From Bacilli bacterium (lineage in GTDB: Bacteria; Bacillota_I; Bacilli_A; RF39; UBA660), in NCBI GenBank assembly GCA_017416535.1, contig JAFQCG010000001.1, positions 1 to 64,000 on the forward strand: a stretch of 64,000 bases of DNA, in the 5' to 3' direction. Below the pieces are notes generated by a model. It saw only the letters and a program-made list of their open reading frames with translations, was not told where the DNA came from and did not search any database. Positions 23,861 through 32,602 of the stretch are shown piece by piece. The position numbers were made by a program, and so were the translations under genes. Position 1 is the first letter of the stretch. The number at the start of each line of letters is the position of its first letter.

Positions 23861-24428
23861 AATTTGCTAAAATTGTAAATGCTGCAATAATAATTGTTAC
23901 TATTGAGAACATAATTGTTAGCGAAAGCAGTGCTATTACATTACCATATCCTGCTTCTGATGATGTTGCCTCATTTGATTGAGATTGTTCTTTTACATAT
24001 TGTTTTGGCTTTTCTGATGTTTTTGTCTCTGCAGTTGTTCTTTCTGGTACAGTTGGCATATCGCCTAAGGCATCATTAATCATTTGTTGTAGTTCTTTCT
24101 TTTTATCATCACCTGGAAGAGAAACTTTTAATGGTTCATATACTTCTGGTTCAGGTTCTTGTTCATGAACAGGTTCTTCTTCAGGAATAGCTGGTTTTTC
24201 CACAATTTGTGGTTCAGTTTTTACAGGTTCTTCTACAATATTAGTTGCTCTAGCGCTTGCAGCTATATTTTCTGAATATGCTACTAGTTCTGCCTCAATC
24301 TCATCTATTGGTCTTGTATCACCGTTATACATTGATTTTGCTTTTGCAATTTGTTCTTTTGTAATGTGTGGATTTTCTGCTGCCAATCGTGTTATGATCG
24401 CAGTTACTTTTTTATATTGTTCTTCCAT
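23859..24428 (-). CDS. Tail-anchored protein with Pro/Glu-rich linker
   Basis: A 189-aa protein with a helical N-terminal ~50 residues, a long disordered linker rich in Pro/Glu/Val (residues ~65-155) and a single C-terminal membrane segment (VIALLSLTIMFSIVTIIIAA). No signal peptide is present, so the soluble part is cytoplasmic. No family is recognised. The build suits a scaffold at the membrane; nothing more can be said. Confidence 0.65.
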   Translation of the reverse strand: MEEQYKKVTAIITRLAAENPHITKEQIAKAKSMYNGDTRPIDEIEAELVAYSENIAASARATNIVEEPVKTEPQIVEKPAIPEEEPVHEQEPEPEVYEPLKVSLPGDDKKKELQQMINDALGDMPTVPERTTAETKTSEKPKQYVKEQSQSNEATSSEAGYGNVIALLSLTIMFSIVTIIIAAFTILAN

Positions 24429-24650
24429 TATATATCACCTATCTTCTATATAAGTATATCATACTAGTTATATAATTCCTAGAAATATTTATTTTACATG
24501 GTATTTTGTATATATTTTTTTATTTACTGTCTAATGACAAAAATTGTCATTTTTTTCTTTTAATTTACAGATATATATTTTTTTATTTACAATTTGTGTG
24601 TACGTAAATTGTATGTTATATTATTTATATAGTTTTTTGGGGGATTGTAT
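24429..24650. promoter_or_regulatory. AT-rich divergent control region
   Basis: A 222-bp gap between divergent genes. It holds a 19-bp direct repeat TATATATTTTTTTATTTAC (24509-24527 and 24572-24590), a terminator-like hairpin ATGACAA/TTGTCAT followed by T (24533-24556), and the inverted repeat ACAATTT/AAATTGT (24590-24613) close to the likely promoter of the gene at 24651. Part of this could be chance in such AT-rich DNA. Confidence 0.4.
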
Positions 24651-25562
24651 ATGGGAAAGAATGGTAATAAAGGAATTAGTTTGGCTGAACTATTAGAAAA
24701 ATTAAATAATAATCCTGATAATTTAGGAATACCTGGAAATGGATTTGAATATCAAAACTTGACAGGAAAGCAAGATGCAACTAAGGAGTTTTTTAGAACT
24801 CAAAGTTTTCTTAAAAAAATATTTTTAGAGAGAATTATTAATGAGGCGCCTGAATTAGTTGACCCTAATATGAGTTTACAGTTTATTAATTATGGCGATA
24901 CACAACAAGTTTACGTATTAACTGCAAATGGTAAACAATGGTCTGTTTTAGTTACACAACCAGGTACAAAACATGGAACTGGAAAATGTGAGTTTGACAA
25001 TTTAAGACATTTATCAACTATTAATAGTGATGTTATTGTAAAGCCAGAATACTATTTTGAAGATAATGGTAAGGAATTATATATAGCACCATATATTTAT
25101 CAGGCAAGATGTATCGCAAGTCAAGATCATGGGTATGGAATTTATGTACCTGAACCATTTTATAGATTTGATACTTTTACACCTAGAGAAAGAGAAGTTG
25201 TTAATACATGTATGATTGCTAATTTAGTCAGACTTTATGATGATGAAAAAGAACAAGGACTTGGTGCTTGTAAAATTGGTGGTGGAGACTTTATTTTAGA
25301 TAAGTCTTGGGATACAAGTACAAAGGATATTGATGACACTTTAGAAAGTATGAAGTTAATTGCTGCAAGAGAAATGATTCCTATGTCTTTTGATGATTAT
25401 TTACAGCAATTACTAATTGAGTTTTCTGAAAGAACCTATTACAGAAATATAGAAGATAGAGATCCTAATATTTTAATTAATCATAAAAATAGAATTCCTA
25501 TGACATTTGGAGAAATTGGAGAAGGAATTGAATTAGGTAAACGTTTAAGAAAAGTTAAATGA
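24651..25562 (+). CDS. Kinase-fold-like protein, partner of aminotransferase fusion
   Basis: A 303-aa cytosolic protein, family not recognised. Residues ~80-150 look like the N-lobe of a kinase/phosphotransferase fold (LQFINYGDTQQVYVLTANGK, WSVLVTQPG, then an acidic E in CEFDNLRHL and the hinge-like KELYIAPYIYQ). ACKIGGGDFILDKSW (~205-218) could be a metal-binding region. It lacks a clear HxD catalytic loop. ATG at 24651 follows GGGGGG by about seven bases. The next gene starts 10 bp downstream, so the two almost certainly form an operon. Confidence 0.5.
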   Translation: MGKNGNKGISLAELLEKLNNNPDNLGIPGNGFEYQNLTGKQDATKEFFRTQSFLKKIFLERIINEAPELVDPNMSLQFINYGDTQQVYVLTANGKQWSVLVTQPGTKHGTGKCEFDNLRHLSTINSDVIVKPEYYFEDNGKELYIAPYIYQARCIASQDHGYGIYVPEPFYRFDTFTPREREVVNTCMIANLVRLYDDEKEQGLGACKIGGGDFILDKSWDTSTKDIDDTLESMKLIAAREMIPMSFDDYLQQLLIEFSERTYYRNIEDRDPNILINHKNRIPMTFGEIGEGIELGKRLRKVK

Positions 25563-25572
25563 GGAGGTATTT

Positions 25573-27633
25573 ATGTTAATTAAATCAAGCGCTATTGATA
25601 GATTATTAAGAGAAAATCCTGAACTTGGAGAAAGAAGATTTGGTTTGCCAAGTATTGGGCTTAGAAATGATGGGGAAAAGTTTAATCCTACTGTACAAAG
25701 CATTGCTGATGCAATTGACTTTTATGGATTTGAGGTAAGAGATGAAAATATTACTACTATACCTGATATTGATTTAGGTAGTGGTAATCCAACTAAGTAT
25801 CCTCCCTTCCCTTTATCTATAGAAGAAATGAAAAAGAGTTTGGATTCACAAAATATGTATAGATATCCTTATACAGAAGGTGATGATGAAATACGTAAAG
25901 TGTTACTTGATTACGTTGAGAAAGAAGGTTTTATAAATACTACTCCTTATGCATACTCTGATATTGATGATAAGGGACTTTGTGTTCATAATATTACATT
26001 TTTACCTTCAACATCAATTGCCTTTAATATGATAGTTAATATTATTTCTAAACCAGGTGATGTTGTATTAGTAACTGGTCCTAATTATGGATTATTTACA
26101 ATAAGAGCAGAACGTGAAGGTGCCGAAGTTGAAGTTCTTCCTCTTTCAAAAGAAGATAATTGGTTAGTTAATCCTAAAAAGTTAGCTCAAAAGATTGATG
26201 ATATTAATGATAGTTTACAAAAAGTTTATAATAGACGTAAGGGATATGTTCCTAGAGTTGTTGCATTTTTAAATGCCAATCCAAATAATCCTACTGGTAA
26301 GGTTATGGGAGAAAAAGATGTAGAACTTTTAAAAGAAATTGGTGAAGTTTGTAGTAAACGTGGAGTTTTCATAATTGATGATTTAGTTTATCGTGATATA
26401 TGTTTTGAAGAAGATGGTAAAGCTAAACCTATTGCGACTATTCCTGGTATGTTTAGAAATACAATTTCATTATTTGGACTTTCTAAGAGTTATGGTATGG
26501 CAAGTTTGAGAGCCGGATTTGTTGTTGCAGATGAGATTATTATTCGTGAATTAATTAATAGAATATTTCAAGGAATGGACTCTGCTCCAGATATAGTTGG
26601 TAGAGCTTTAGCTGGTGCATTCAATGTTACATCTGAAAGAGATAAAGTATATAAAGAATACTTTAGTGAACTTAGAAATATTTATAAGAAAAAATTTATG
26701 TTATTAAAAGCATTGGTGGATGGAATTGATTCTATTAAAGATAAAGATTTACGTATAGATTTAGAAAATACCATTCGTGATACTATTAAAGAAAATGATG
26801 TTTCAAAAATACTTAGTGGTCTACCTTACGTAAGTTTTCCTAAGAATTTAGAACCAGAGTCTGGTTTCTTTGCAATTCTTGATTTTACCCAAATTAAAGG
26901 TATGAAGTATAAAGATATGATTATTAATAGTGAGAAAGATTTATTAGTATTTTTCTATAAGACTTCAAGAACAAGATTCTTAGTTGGACAATCTATTAGT
27001 TGGCCATATGAAAATGAAATGGTTGGTAGAGTTACTTTTGCACTTGAAGATAATCGTATTATTACTGCCCTTGCAAATATGAATAGAGCTTTACAATTAC
27101 TTATTAAGGGCGAGGATTATATTATCCGTAAGAACGAATTGAAAGATCAAGCACAAATGGCAAGAATTAAGATTGATGGTTGGAGAACTGCATATGATAA
27201 GATTGTTGCTTCTAAATATTTAAATGCATTAGATTATGAGGCACAAACTCAACGTTATATTAGTAGTTTTGAAGAGTATAAAGACTTGGTACTTGTTGCA
27301 GTAAAAGATGATGAAGTTTTAGGATACTCTTGCTTTGCATTAAATGATAAGAGTGGTAAATATGATTCAGAACTTGTTAGTTTATATGTAAAAACAGAAC
27401 AAGCCGGTCGTGGAATTGGTTCTAACTTATTAATTGAAACTGCTAAGGAATTATTAGAACAAGGCAAACATAATATGATTGTTTGGTGTTTATCTGATAA
27501 TAAGAATGCTATTAAATTCTATGAAGGTCTTGGCGGAGTTAATGTTGAAACAAAGTCTGCTAAGATTGGTGATGAATATTATGAAGAATATGGATTCTAT
27601 TTTGATTTAGAAACAGTTACTGGTAGAAAATAA
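25573..27633 (+). CDS. Aminotransferase class I/II - GNAT fusion enzyme
   Basis: A 686-aa fusion. Residues ~60-510 are a fold-type I PLP aminotransferase: NANPNNPTGK (~234-243), IIDDLVYRDI with D270 and Y273, and LSKSYGMASLRAGF with the PLP lysine at K305. Residues ~525-686 are a GNAT acetyltransferase with the acetyl-CoA loop EQAGRGIGSNLLIETA. One protein could thus make an amine and acetylate it. The aminotransferase part carries long insertions (~205-225, 375-420). AGGAGG precedes the ATG. It is co-transcribed with the kinase-like gene upstream. The product is unknown; a specialised metabolite or a modified amino acid is possible. Confidence 0.85.
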   Translation: MLIKSSAIDRLLRENPELGERRFGLPSIGLRNDGEKFNPTVQSIADAIDFYGFEVRDENITTIPDIDLGSGNPTKYPPFPLSIEEMKKSLDSQNMYRYPYTEGDDEIRKVLLDYVEKEGFINTTPYAYSDIDDKGLCVHNITFLPSTSIAFNMIVNIISKPGDVVLVTGPNYGLFTIRAEREGAEVEVLPLSKEDNWLVNPKKLAQKIDDINDSLQKVYNRRKGYVPRVVAFLNANPNNPTGKVMGEKDVELLKEIGEVCSKRGVFIIDDLVYRDICFEEDGKAKPIATIPGMFRNTISLFGLSKSYGMASLRAGFVVADEIIIRELINRIFQGMDSAPDIVGRALAGAFNVTSERDKVYKEYFSELRNIYKKKFMLLKALVDGIDSIKDKDLRIDLENTIRDTIKENDVSKILSGLPYVSFPKNLEPESGFFAILDFTQIKGMKYKDMIINSEKDLLVFFYKTSRTRFLVGQSISWPYENEMVGRVTFALEDNRIITALANMNRALQLLIKGEDYIIRKNELKDQAQMARIKIDGWRTAYDKIVASKYLNALDYEAQTQRYISSFEEYKDLVLVAVKDDEVLGYSCFALNDKSGKYDSELVSLYVKTEQAGRGIGSNLLIETAKELLEQGKHNMIVWCLSDNKNAIKFYEGLGGVNVETKSAKIGDEYYEEYGFYFDLETVTGRK

Positions 27634-27656
27634 AAAAGAGTTTAAAAACTCTTTTT
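27633..27656. terminator. Bidirectional terminator
   Basis: AAAAAGAGTTT/AACTCTTTTT hairpin between the aminotransferase fusion gene and the convergent PHP gene, with A and T runs on the two sides. Confidence 0.8.
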
Positions 27657-28521
27657 ATTTTTTTCTTCTATGAATTGAATCTAGTAATGTTAGTTGTTTT
27701 ACTTTTATATTATCTTTTCCGGTACCAAGACTAACATCAGGTTTTACATTTGGTCCATGAAAGTCACTTCCACCACTAATTAATAAATTATATTTTTCTG
27801 CAAGTTGTAAGTATTCTTCTTCATTTTCTTTAGAATGATTACTATGAAATACTTCTATTCCATCAAGTCCGTTTTCTACTAAATATTCTATTTTTCTTTC
27901 TAGTTCATCTTTATTAAGTTCTAAAGATACAGGATGTGCGAGAACTACATATCCATTAGCATTATGAATTAATTTAGCACATTCTGAAAATGATATTCCC
28001 TTAGCAATATCTCCAAGTTTTTCGTATGCTTCAATTAAGTATTTATCAAAAGAATCTTGAACTGACGATGCATAACCATACTCTATAAGTAATTTTGCGA
28101 CATCTGGTCTACCAATATTTCTTTGAGCATTTAAAATACTTAGTATTTCTTCAGATGTAAAGACAATTCCATAGTCTTTTTTTAATTGACATATTATTCC
28201 TGCGACTGAATATATACTTCTTGTATGCAATTCTTTCATTTTTTCATTAAGTTCTTTATTCCATATATCAATATCTTGTCCTAAGATATGCATTCTTCCT
28301 TTAGGAACTTTTATTGATATTTCAATTCCATTAATTACTTCAATTTGTCTTTCTTCTTTTGGAATTGTCATATTTTGTACACCAAGTAGTGTATCATGAT
28401 CAGTAATTGATATTGTTTTTATTCCTTCTTGTTCTGCTTTTTTTACAAGTTCATTTGGAGTTAATTCTCCATCGGAATAGCAAGTATGAGTATGCATGTC
28501 AATAAGTTCTAATTCTTTCAT
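27655..28521 (-). CDS. PHP-domain phosphoesterase
   Basis: A 288-aa cytosolic metal-dependent enzyme of the PHP superfamily (YciV/TrpH-like). Metal ligands are visible: DMHTHTCYSDG near the N-terminus, ISITDHD (~40-46), INGIEIS, VLAHP (~200) and SGGSDFHG (~258-265). TrpH-like members hydrolyse 5' ends of RNA or 3',5'-bisphosphonucleotides; the substrate here is not determined. The start overlaps the stop of the upstream MBL gene by four bases, so they are translated together. Confidence 0.9.
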   Translation of the reverse strand: MKELELIDMHTHTCYSDGELTPNELVKKAEQEGIKTISITDHDTLLGVQNMTIPKEERQIEVINGIEISIKVPKGRMHILGQDIDIWNKELNEKMKELHTRSIYSVAGIICQLKKDYGIVFTSEEILSILNAQRNIGRPDVAKLLIEYGYASSVQDSFDKYLIEAYEKLGDIAKGISFSECAKLIHNANGYVVLAHPVSLELNKDELERKIEYLVENGLDGIEVFHSNHSKENEEEYLQLAEKYNLLISGGSDFHGPNVKPDVSLGTGKDNIKVKQLTLLDSIHRRKK

Positions 28522-29300
28522 TTAATACCTCCTAATTTTAATACTTTTCCTTCTTCGGCTGATGCTGTATTTTCAAATATTTCTTTTGCCTCGTTAACAT
28601 ATAATTCTTTATCTATTTCTGGATAGAAATGTGTTAATACAAGTTGTCTTACTTTTGCTGTTTTTGCAATTTCTGCTGCTTCGTGAGCATATAAGTGATA
28701 ATCTTTTTTTCTTGTCTGTCCCTTTAAGTATGTAGATTCACATATAAGTAAATCTGCATTTTCTGAAAATTCTCTTAATGTGTTATTTTTATATCCTGTA
28801 TCTCCACTATATACAACTATTTGATTATTCTTTTTTGCACGTATAGAGTATGTTGGAATTTGATGAGGATTTCTTGAAAAATCTATTTTTACATCACCTA
28901 TGTTAAGTTTGTCATTTTCATCATAAAATCTAAATTCTAAATAATTTTCTTCCCCAAGATTTGTCAGAAAATTATATGTGTTTAAATTTATTTCCACAGT
29001 TTCTGTGGATTTTGTTAAATCTGGCTTAGGAATATATACGGGGATCTTGTGTTGTAAAAGACCAACATTGTGTAAAACATAGCTATCATATGCTAGAGAA
29101 AGTAAATCACCGTAGTGATCATGATGAAGATGACTAATTATAATTGTTAATTTTTCCATATCAGTTGACTTTATATACTTAGATACTCCATTACCACAAT
29201 CAAGCATGATTAAGTTATTTTCTTCAATTATTAAATAACCTGGACAGTTCTTATTTTCAAAACACTTAGGTGAAACTGTTCCTAAAACTTTTATTTCCAT
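28518..29300 (-). CDS. MBL-fold metallohydrolase (YhfI/RNase Z-like)
   Basis: A 260-aa metallo-beta-lactamase-fold protein. Zinc motif SHLHHDHYGD (~57-66), then SGDTGY (~174), ESTYL and LTHFYPE. The N-terminal GTVSPKCFENKNCPGYLI is typical of the YhfI/PhnP-like branch rather than true RNase Z, whose exosite arm is missing. It acts in the cytosol on phosphodiesters; the exact substrate is unknown. It lies in a leftward operon coaE-coaD-this-PHP. Confidence 0.88.
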   Translation of the reverse strand: MEIKVLGTVSPKCFENKNCPGYLIIEENNLIMLDCGNGVSKYIKSTDMEKLTIIISHLHHDHYGDLLSLAYDSYVLHNVGLLQHKIPVYIPKPDLTKSTETVEINLNTYNFLTNLGEENYLEFRFYDENDKLNIGDVKIDFSRNPHQIPTYSIRAKKNNQIVVYSGDTGYKNNTLREFSENADLLICESTYLKGQTRKKDYHLYAHEAAEIAKTAKVRQLVLTHFYPEIDKELYVNEAKEIFENTASAEEGKVLKLGGIK

Positions 29301-29308
29301 ATAATCAC

Positions 29309-29794
29309 CTATCTTCTATATTTTTTTACCATTGCTGCTTCTACTACTGGTTCTACATAATCATCAATTGGTTCATCTAACGAAAATAGTTCTCTTACAA
29401 TTGATGATGAAATGTATTGATACTCTTGATCTGGAAATAAACAAATTGTGCTAATTTCTCTATTACTTAGTTTTCTATTTGTTGTAGCTAGTTGAATTTC
29501 AGAATCAAAGTCTGTTACTCCTCTAAGTCCTCTAATCATTGCTTGGCATTCATAAAGTTTTGCTAGTTTGTAAGCAGCTCCTGTACCTGTTACTACTTTT
29601 ACATTGTCAATATTATCTACTACTTGTTTTACTAGTTCTACTCTTTCTTCTAACGTAAAGAATGGATTTTTCTTTGCTGAATTTTGCATTACAGCGACTA
29701 CTACTTCATCAAATAAATTACTTGCTTGATTAATTACATTTAAATGTCCTTTTGTGATTGGGTCAAAACTTCCTGCGTAAAATGCTTTTTTCAT
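29309..29794 (-). CDS. coaD: Phosphopantetheine adenylyltransferase
   Basis: A 161-aa enzyme for the fourth step of CoA synthesis (ATP plus 4'-phosphopantetheine to dephospho-CoA). Motifs: AGSFDPITKGHLNVI (nucleotide-binding T-x-x-H), MIRGLRGVTDFDSEIQLA and QYISSSIVRE. Length is normal. It starts 32 bases inside coaE, and the two catalyse consecutive steps. Confidence 0.97.
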   Translation of the reverse strand: MKKAFYAGSFDPITKGHLNVINQASNLFDEVVVAVMQNSAKKNPFFTLEERVELVKQVVDNIDNVKVVTGTGAAYKLAKLYECQAMIRGLRGVTDFDSEIQLATTNRKLSNREISTICLFPDQEYQYISSSIVRELFSLDEPIDDYVEPVVEAAMVKKYRR

Positions 29795-30359
29795 ATACTT
29801 TTTTCACCTCTTCTTGTGTTTTTTCTTTATTAATATTGTTTATGACTATGTCATATTTTCCTTCTTCATAATCAATTCCTGCTCTATCTCTTTTTTGAAA
29901 ATAGTCTCTTGTAACATTTCTTTCTTGAATTGCTCTTTTAATTACTCTTTCTACTCTTACTTCATAAGGTGCATCTACCCAAATTTTCAAATGACTTTGT
30001 TCAAAGTATTTTGTTTTAGGTAATAATAAATAATCTAGAAGAATTATTTTATTAGGATTATTCTCTATTATTGAATCAATAATTTTTTCCATATGGAGCC
30101 ATGTAATATCTGTTAACTTTTGCATTTGTTCTGGAGTTGTGAAAACTATCTGTCCTAATACTTTTCTTTGTACTTCTCCATCCATTACTACATCAGTACC
30201 AAATGTATTTTGAAGAGCTTCTTGCACTTCTTTGAAAGTCAATACTTGATGTGATATTTGATCAATATCTACATGAAGCATTCTTTCATCTAAAGTTGAT
30301 AGTGTTCTTGCAATTGTACTTTTTCCACTACCACTTTTTCCAACTATTGAAATTATCAT
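29763..30359 (-). CDS. coaE: Dephospho-CoA kinase
   Basis: A 198-aa P-loop kinase for the last step of CoA synthesis. Walker A GKSGSGKST (residues ~7-15), then HVDIDQISHQVL, the lid arginines in VERVIKRAIQERN, and KRDRAG. ATG at 30359 follows GAGAGGTG; a GTG three codons upstream sits in that site. The 3' end overlaps coaD by 32 bases. The gene is divergent from the LysR regulator at 30450. Confidence 0.93.
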   Translation of the reverse strand: MIISIVGKSGSGKSTIARTLSTLDERMLHVDIDQISHQVLTFKEVQEALQNTFGTDVVMDGEVQRKVLGQIVFTTPEQMQKLTDITWLHMEKIIDSIIENNPNKIILLDYLLLPKTKYFEQSHLKIWVDAPYEVRVERVIKRAIQERNVTRDYFQKRDRAGIDYEEGKYDIVINNINKEKTQEEVKKVYEKSILRRKF

Positions 30360-30449
30360 TTTTATCACCTCTCTAATTGCATTATAGATTCTTTTTTTAT
30401 ATAATTAAAATATATATTATTTATGTTTGTCATAACTGGAGGTTATTAT

Positions 30450-31343
30450 ATGAATATAAGTTTTGAATACTATAGGATTTTTTATGTTGTTGCGAAATAC
30501 GGAAATATTACTAAAGCAGCAGATGAACTTATGATTAGTCAACCAGCAATTAGTAAATGCATTAAACTTTTGGAAGAACAGTTAGGTGGACAATTATTTA
30601 TTAGAACTAAACGTGGTGTTGTGCTTACTGAAGAGGGAAAAGAATTTTATAAATATATTAAGCATGCGATTGAATACATTAATAATGCAGAAAATAAATT
30701 TACTGAAATGATTCATTTAGAAGTAGGTACTATTAGAATTGGATCTAGTACTACTCTTACAAAGAAATTTTTAATGCCTTTTTTAGAAATATTTCATAAA
30801 AAATATCCACATATAAAGATTGAAATTGAAACACATGTTTCTGGAGAATTATTATCAAGATTAAGACAAGGACTACTTGATTTAGTAATTTTAAATCTCC
30901 CTTATCATGATGATAGTGATATAGAACTTGTTAAAGTTAGAGATATTCATGATTGCTTTATTGTTGGTGAGGCTTATAAACATTTAGCTACTGAAAGCTT
31001 AAGTCTTAATGATATTTGTAAGTATCCATTAGTTTTTCAAGCACATGGTTCAACTACAAGAAGATTTTTAGATGAGTACGCTTCTAATAATGGTATTGTT
31101 TTTAAACCAGATCTTGATTTAGCAGGATTTTCCTTAGTAATAGAATTTACTCAAATTGGTTTTGGTATAGGTTATGCGACTGAGGAATATATTAAAGAAG
31201 AATTAGAAAATAAAAAACTTTATAAATTAAATGTATCTCCTGAAATTCCTAAAAGGGAAATTGGTATTGCTTATTCTAAAAGAAATATTCCAAGTTTTTG
31301 TACTAAGAAGTTAATTGAAATTATATTAAATTCTAATAAATAA
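30450..31343 (+). CDS. LysR-family transcriptional regulator
   Basis: A 297-aa regulator. The N-terminal winged HTH is plain (FYVVAKYGNITKAADELMIS, QPAISKCIKLLEEQLGGQLF, TEEGKEFYKY), followed by a linker helix and a periplasmic-binding-protein-like effector domain from ~90. ATG at 30450 follows GGAGG by seven bases. LysR proteins often control a divergent gene, here coaE-coaD, or the genes after them, here the radical-SAM gene. The ligand is unknown. Confidence 0.93.
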   Translation: MNISFEYYRIFYVVAKYGNITKAADELMISQPAISKCIKLLEEQLGGQLFIRTKRGVVLTEEGKEFYKYIKHAIEYINNAENKFTEMIHLEVGTIRIGSSTTLTKKFLMPFLEIFHKKYPHIKIEIETHVSGELLSRLRQGLLDLVILNLPYHDDSDIELVKVRDIHDCFIVGEAYKHLATESLSLNDICKYPLVFQAHGSTTRRFLDEYASNNGIVFKPDLDLAGFSLVIEFTQIGFGIGYATEEYIKEELENKKLYKLNVSPEIPKREIGIAYSKRNIPSFCTKKLIEIILNSNK

Positions 31344-31377
31344 GAGACTTTCTCAGATGAGTAGTCTCTTTTTTTAT
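31344..31377 (+). terminator. Terminator of LysR gene
   Basis: AGAGACT (31344-31350) and AGTCTCT (31364-31370) pair, followed by seven T. Confidence 0.8.
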
Positions 31378-31408
31378 TTTATGATAAAATACTTTTGAGG
31401 TTATATTT

Positions 31409-32299
31409 ATGAATTTATTAAAAGAATGTAGATTGTGTCCAAGAAATTGCGGAATAAATAGATATGAAAAAATTGGTGTTTGTGGAGCTTCTAATAAAGT
31501 TAAAGTTTCACATTATAGTTTACATCAATGGGAAGAACCTGTTATTTCTGGTTCTAATGGTAGTGGTACTGTATTTTTTTCTCATTGTAATTTAAAATGT
31601 ATTTTTTGTCAGAATAAAAAAATTAGTACAGGTGGTTACGGAAAAGAAATATCTAATAAAAGACTTGGAGAAATATTTTTAGAATTACAAGAAAGAGGTG
31701 CTCATAATATTAATTTGGTTACCCCTACACACTATGTTCCACAAATTGTTAAAGTATTACATAAATTAAAAGATAATGAATTAAAAATACCAGTTGTATA
31801 TAATACAAGTAGTTATGAAAATGTTGATACTATTAAATTATTAGATGGACTAGTTGATATATACTTAGCTGATTTAAAATACTTTGATGATGAATTAGCA
31901 ATTAATTATTCTAATTGTAGAAATTATTTTGAAATGGCTACTAAAGCAATTGATGAAATGTATAAACAAGTAGGAAAACCTGTTTTTAAAGATGACTTAA
32001 TGGTAAAAGGTTTAATAATTAGATTACTTATTTTACCAGGACATAAAGAAGATACAAAGAAAATAATAAAATATATATATGATACATATAAAGATAATGT
32101 TTTTATTAGTATAATGAATCAATATACTCCAGTAACAAAATCTTTAGTTTATCCAAATTTAAATTGGACTGTTACTGATAGTGAGTATTGTGATGTTATA
32201 AATTATGCTTGTGACTTAGGTGTTACCAAAGCTTTTATTCAGGAAGGAGATACTGCAAGCGAAAGTTTTATCCCAGACTTTGATTGTAGTAATGTATAG
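31409..32299 (+). CDS. Radical SAM protein, PflA-like
   Basis: A 296-aa radical-SAM enzyme of the 'putative pyruvate-formate-lyase activating' group. The cluster motif CNLKCIFCQ (C-x3-C-x2-C) lies at ~63-71. An N-terminal C-x2-C-x3-C block (CRLCPRNCGI, then GVCGAS) suggests an additional metal site. The GGYGKEIS and LVTPTHYVPQI segments are family features. True PflA is shorter and sits beside pflB; no glycyl radical enzyme is near, so the target is unknown. The next gene, 8 bp on, is an FTR-like iron-sulfur protein. Confidence 0.88.
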   Translation: MNLLKECRLCPRNCGINRYEKIGVCGASNKVKVSHYSLHQWEEPVISGSNGSGTVFFSHCNLKCIFCQNKKISTGGYGKEISNKRLGEIFLELQERGAHNINLVTPTHYVPQIVKVLHKLKDNELKIPVVYNTSSYENVDTIKLLDGLVDIYLADLKYFDDELAINYSNCRNYFEMATKAIDEMYKQVGKPVFKDDLMVKGLIIRLLILPGHKEDTKKIIKYIYDTYKDNVFISIMNQYTPVTKSLVYPNLNWTVTDSEYCDVINYACDLGVTKAFIQEGDTASESFIPDFDCSNV

Positions 32300-32307
32300 G
32301 AGGATTT

Positions 32308-32523
32308 ATGAAAGGATTTAGAATTAACCCTGATAAGAAATATGTAAATATTATTATGGAAGGATTACAAAAAAAGAATGGACATTGCCCATGTAGATTG
32401 GATGTTAATGATACTACACTTTGTCCTTGTGATGAATTTATTAATACTGGTGTGTGTAAATGTAAATTATATATTCCAATTGATGATGCTAATAAGATGA
32501 TTGAGGAAAAGAAGCTTGATTAG
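32308..32523 (+). CDS. Ferredoxin-thioredoxin reductase catalytic-subunit-like protein
   Basis: A 71-aa protein. The cysteine pattern CPC-R (~28-30), CPC-DEF (~44-46) and CKC-KLY (~55-57) is that of FTR catalytic (beta) chains, which hold a 4Fe-4S cluster beside a redox-active disulfide. It is shorter than chloroplast FTR, like stand-alone bacterial versions. It could reduce thioredoxins using electrons from a ferredoxin. It is co-transcribed with the radical-SAM gene, and a secreted thioredoxin-like protein follows. Confidence 0.8.
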   Translation: MKGFRINPDKKYVNIIMEGLQKKNGHCPCRLDVNDTTLCPCDEFINTGVCKCKLYIPIDDANKMIEEKKLD

Positions 32524-32534
32524 CTTCTTTTTTT
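32506..32534 (+). terminator. Terminator of radical-SAM/FTR operon
   Basis: AAAGAAGC/GCTTCTTT hairpin with loop TTGATTA and a T run; it contains the FTR-like stop codon. Confidence 0.8.
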
Positions 32535-32602
32535 ACTTTATTTGGCTATTTTATTTTACAATTTTTTATTTTATGTTATTATTATTTTAGGAGGTTATTA
32601 AG

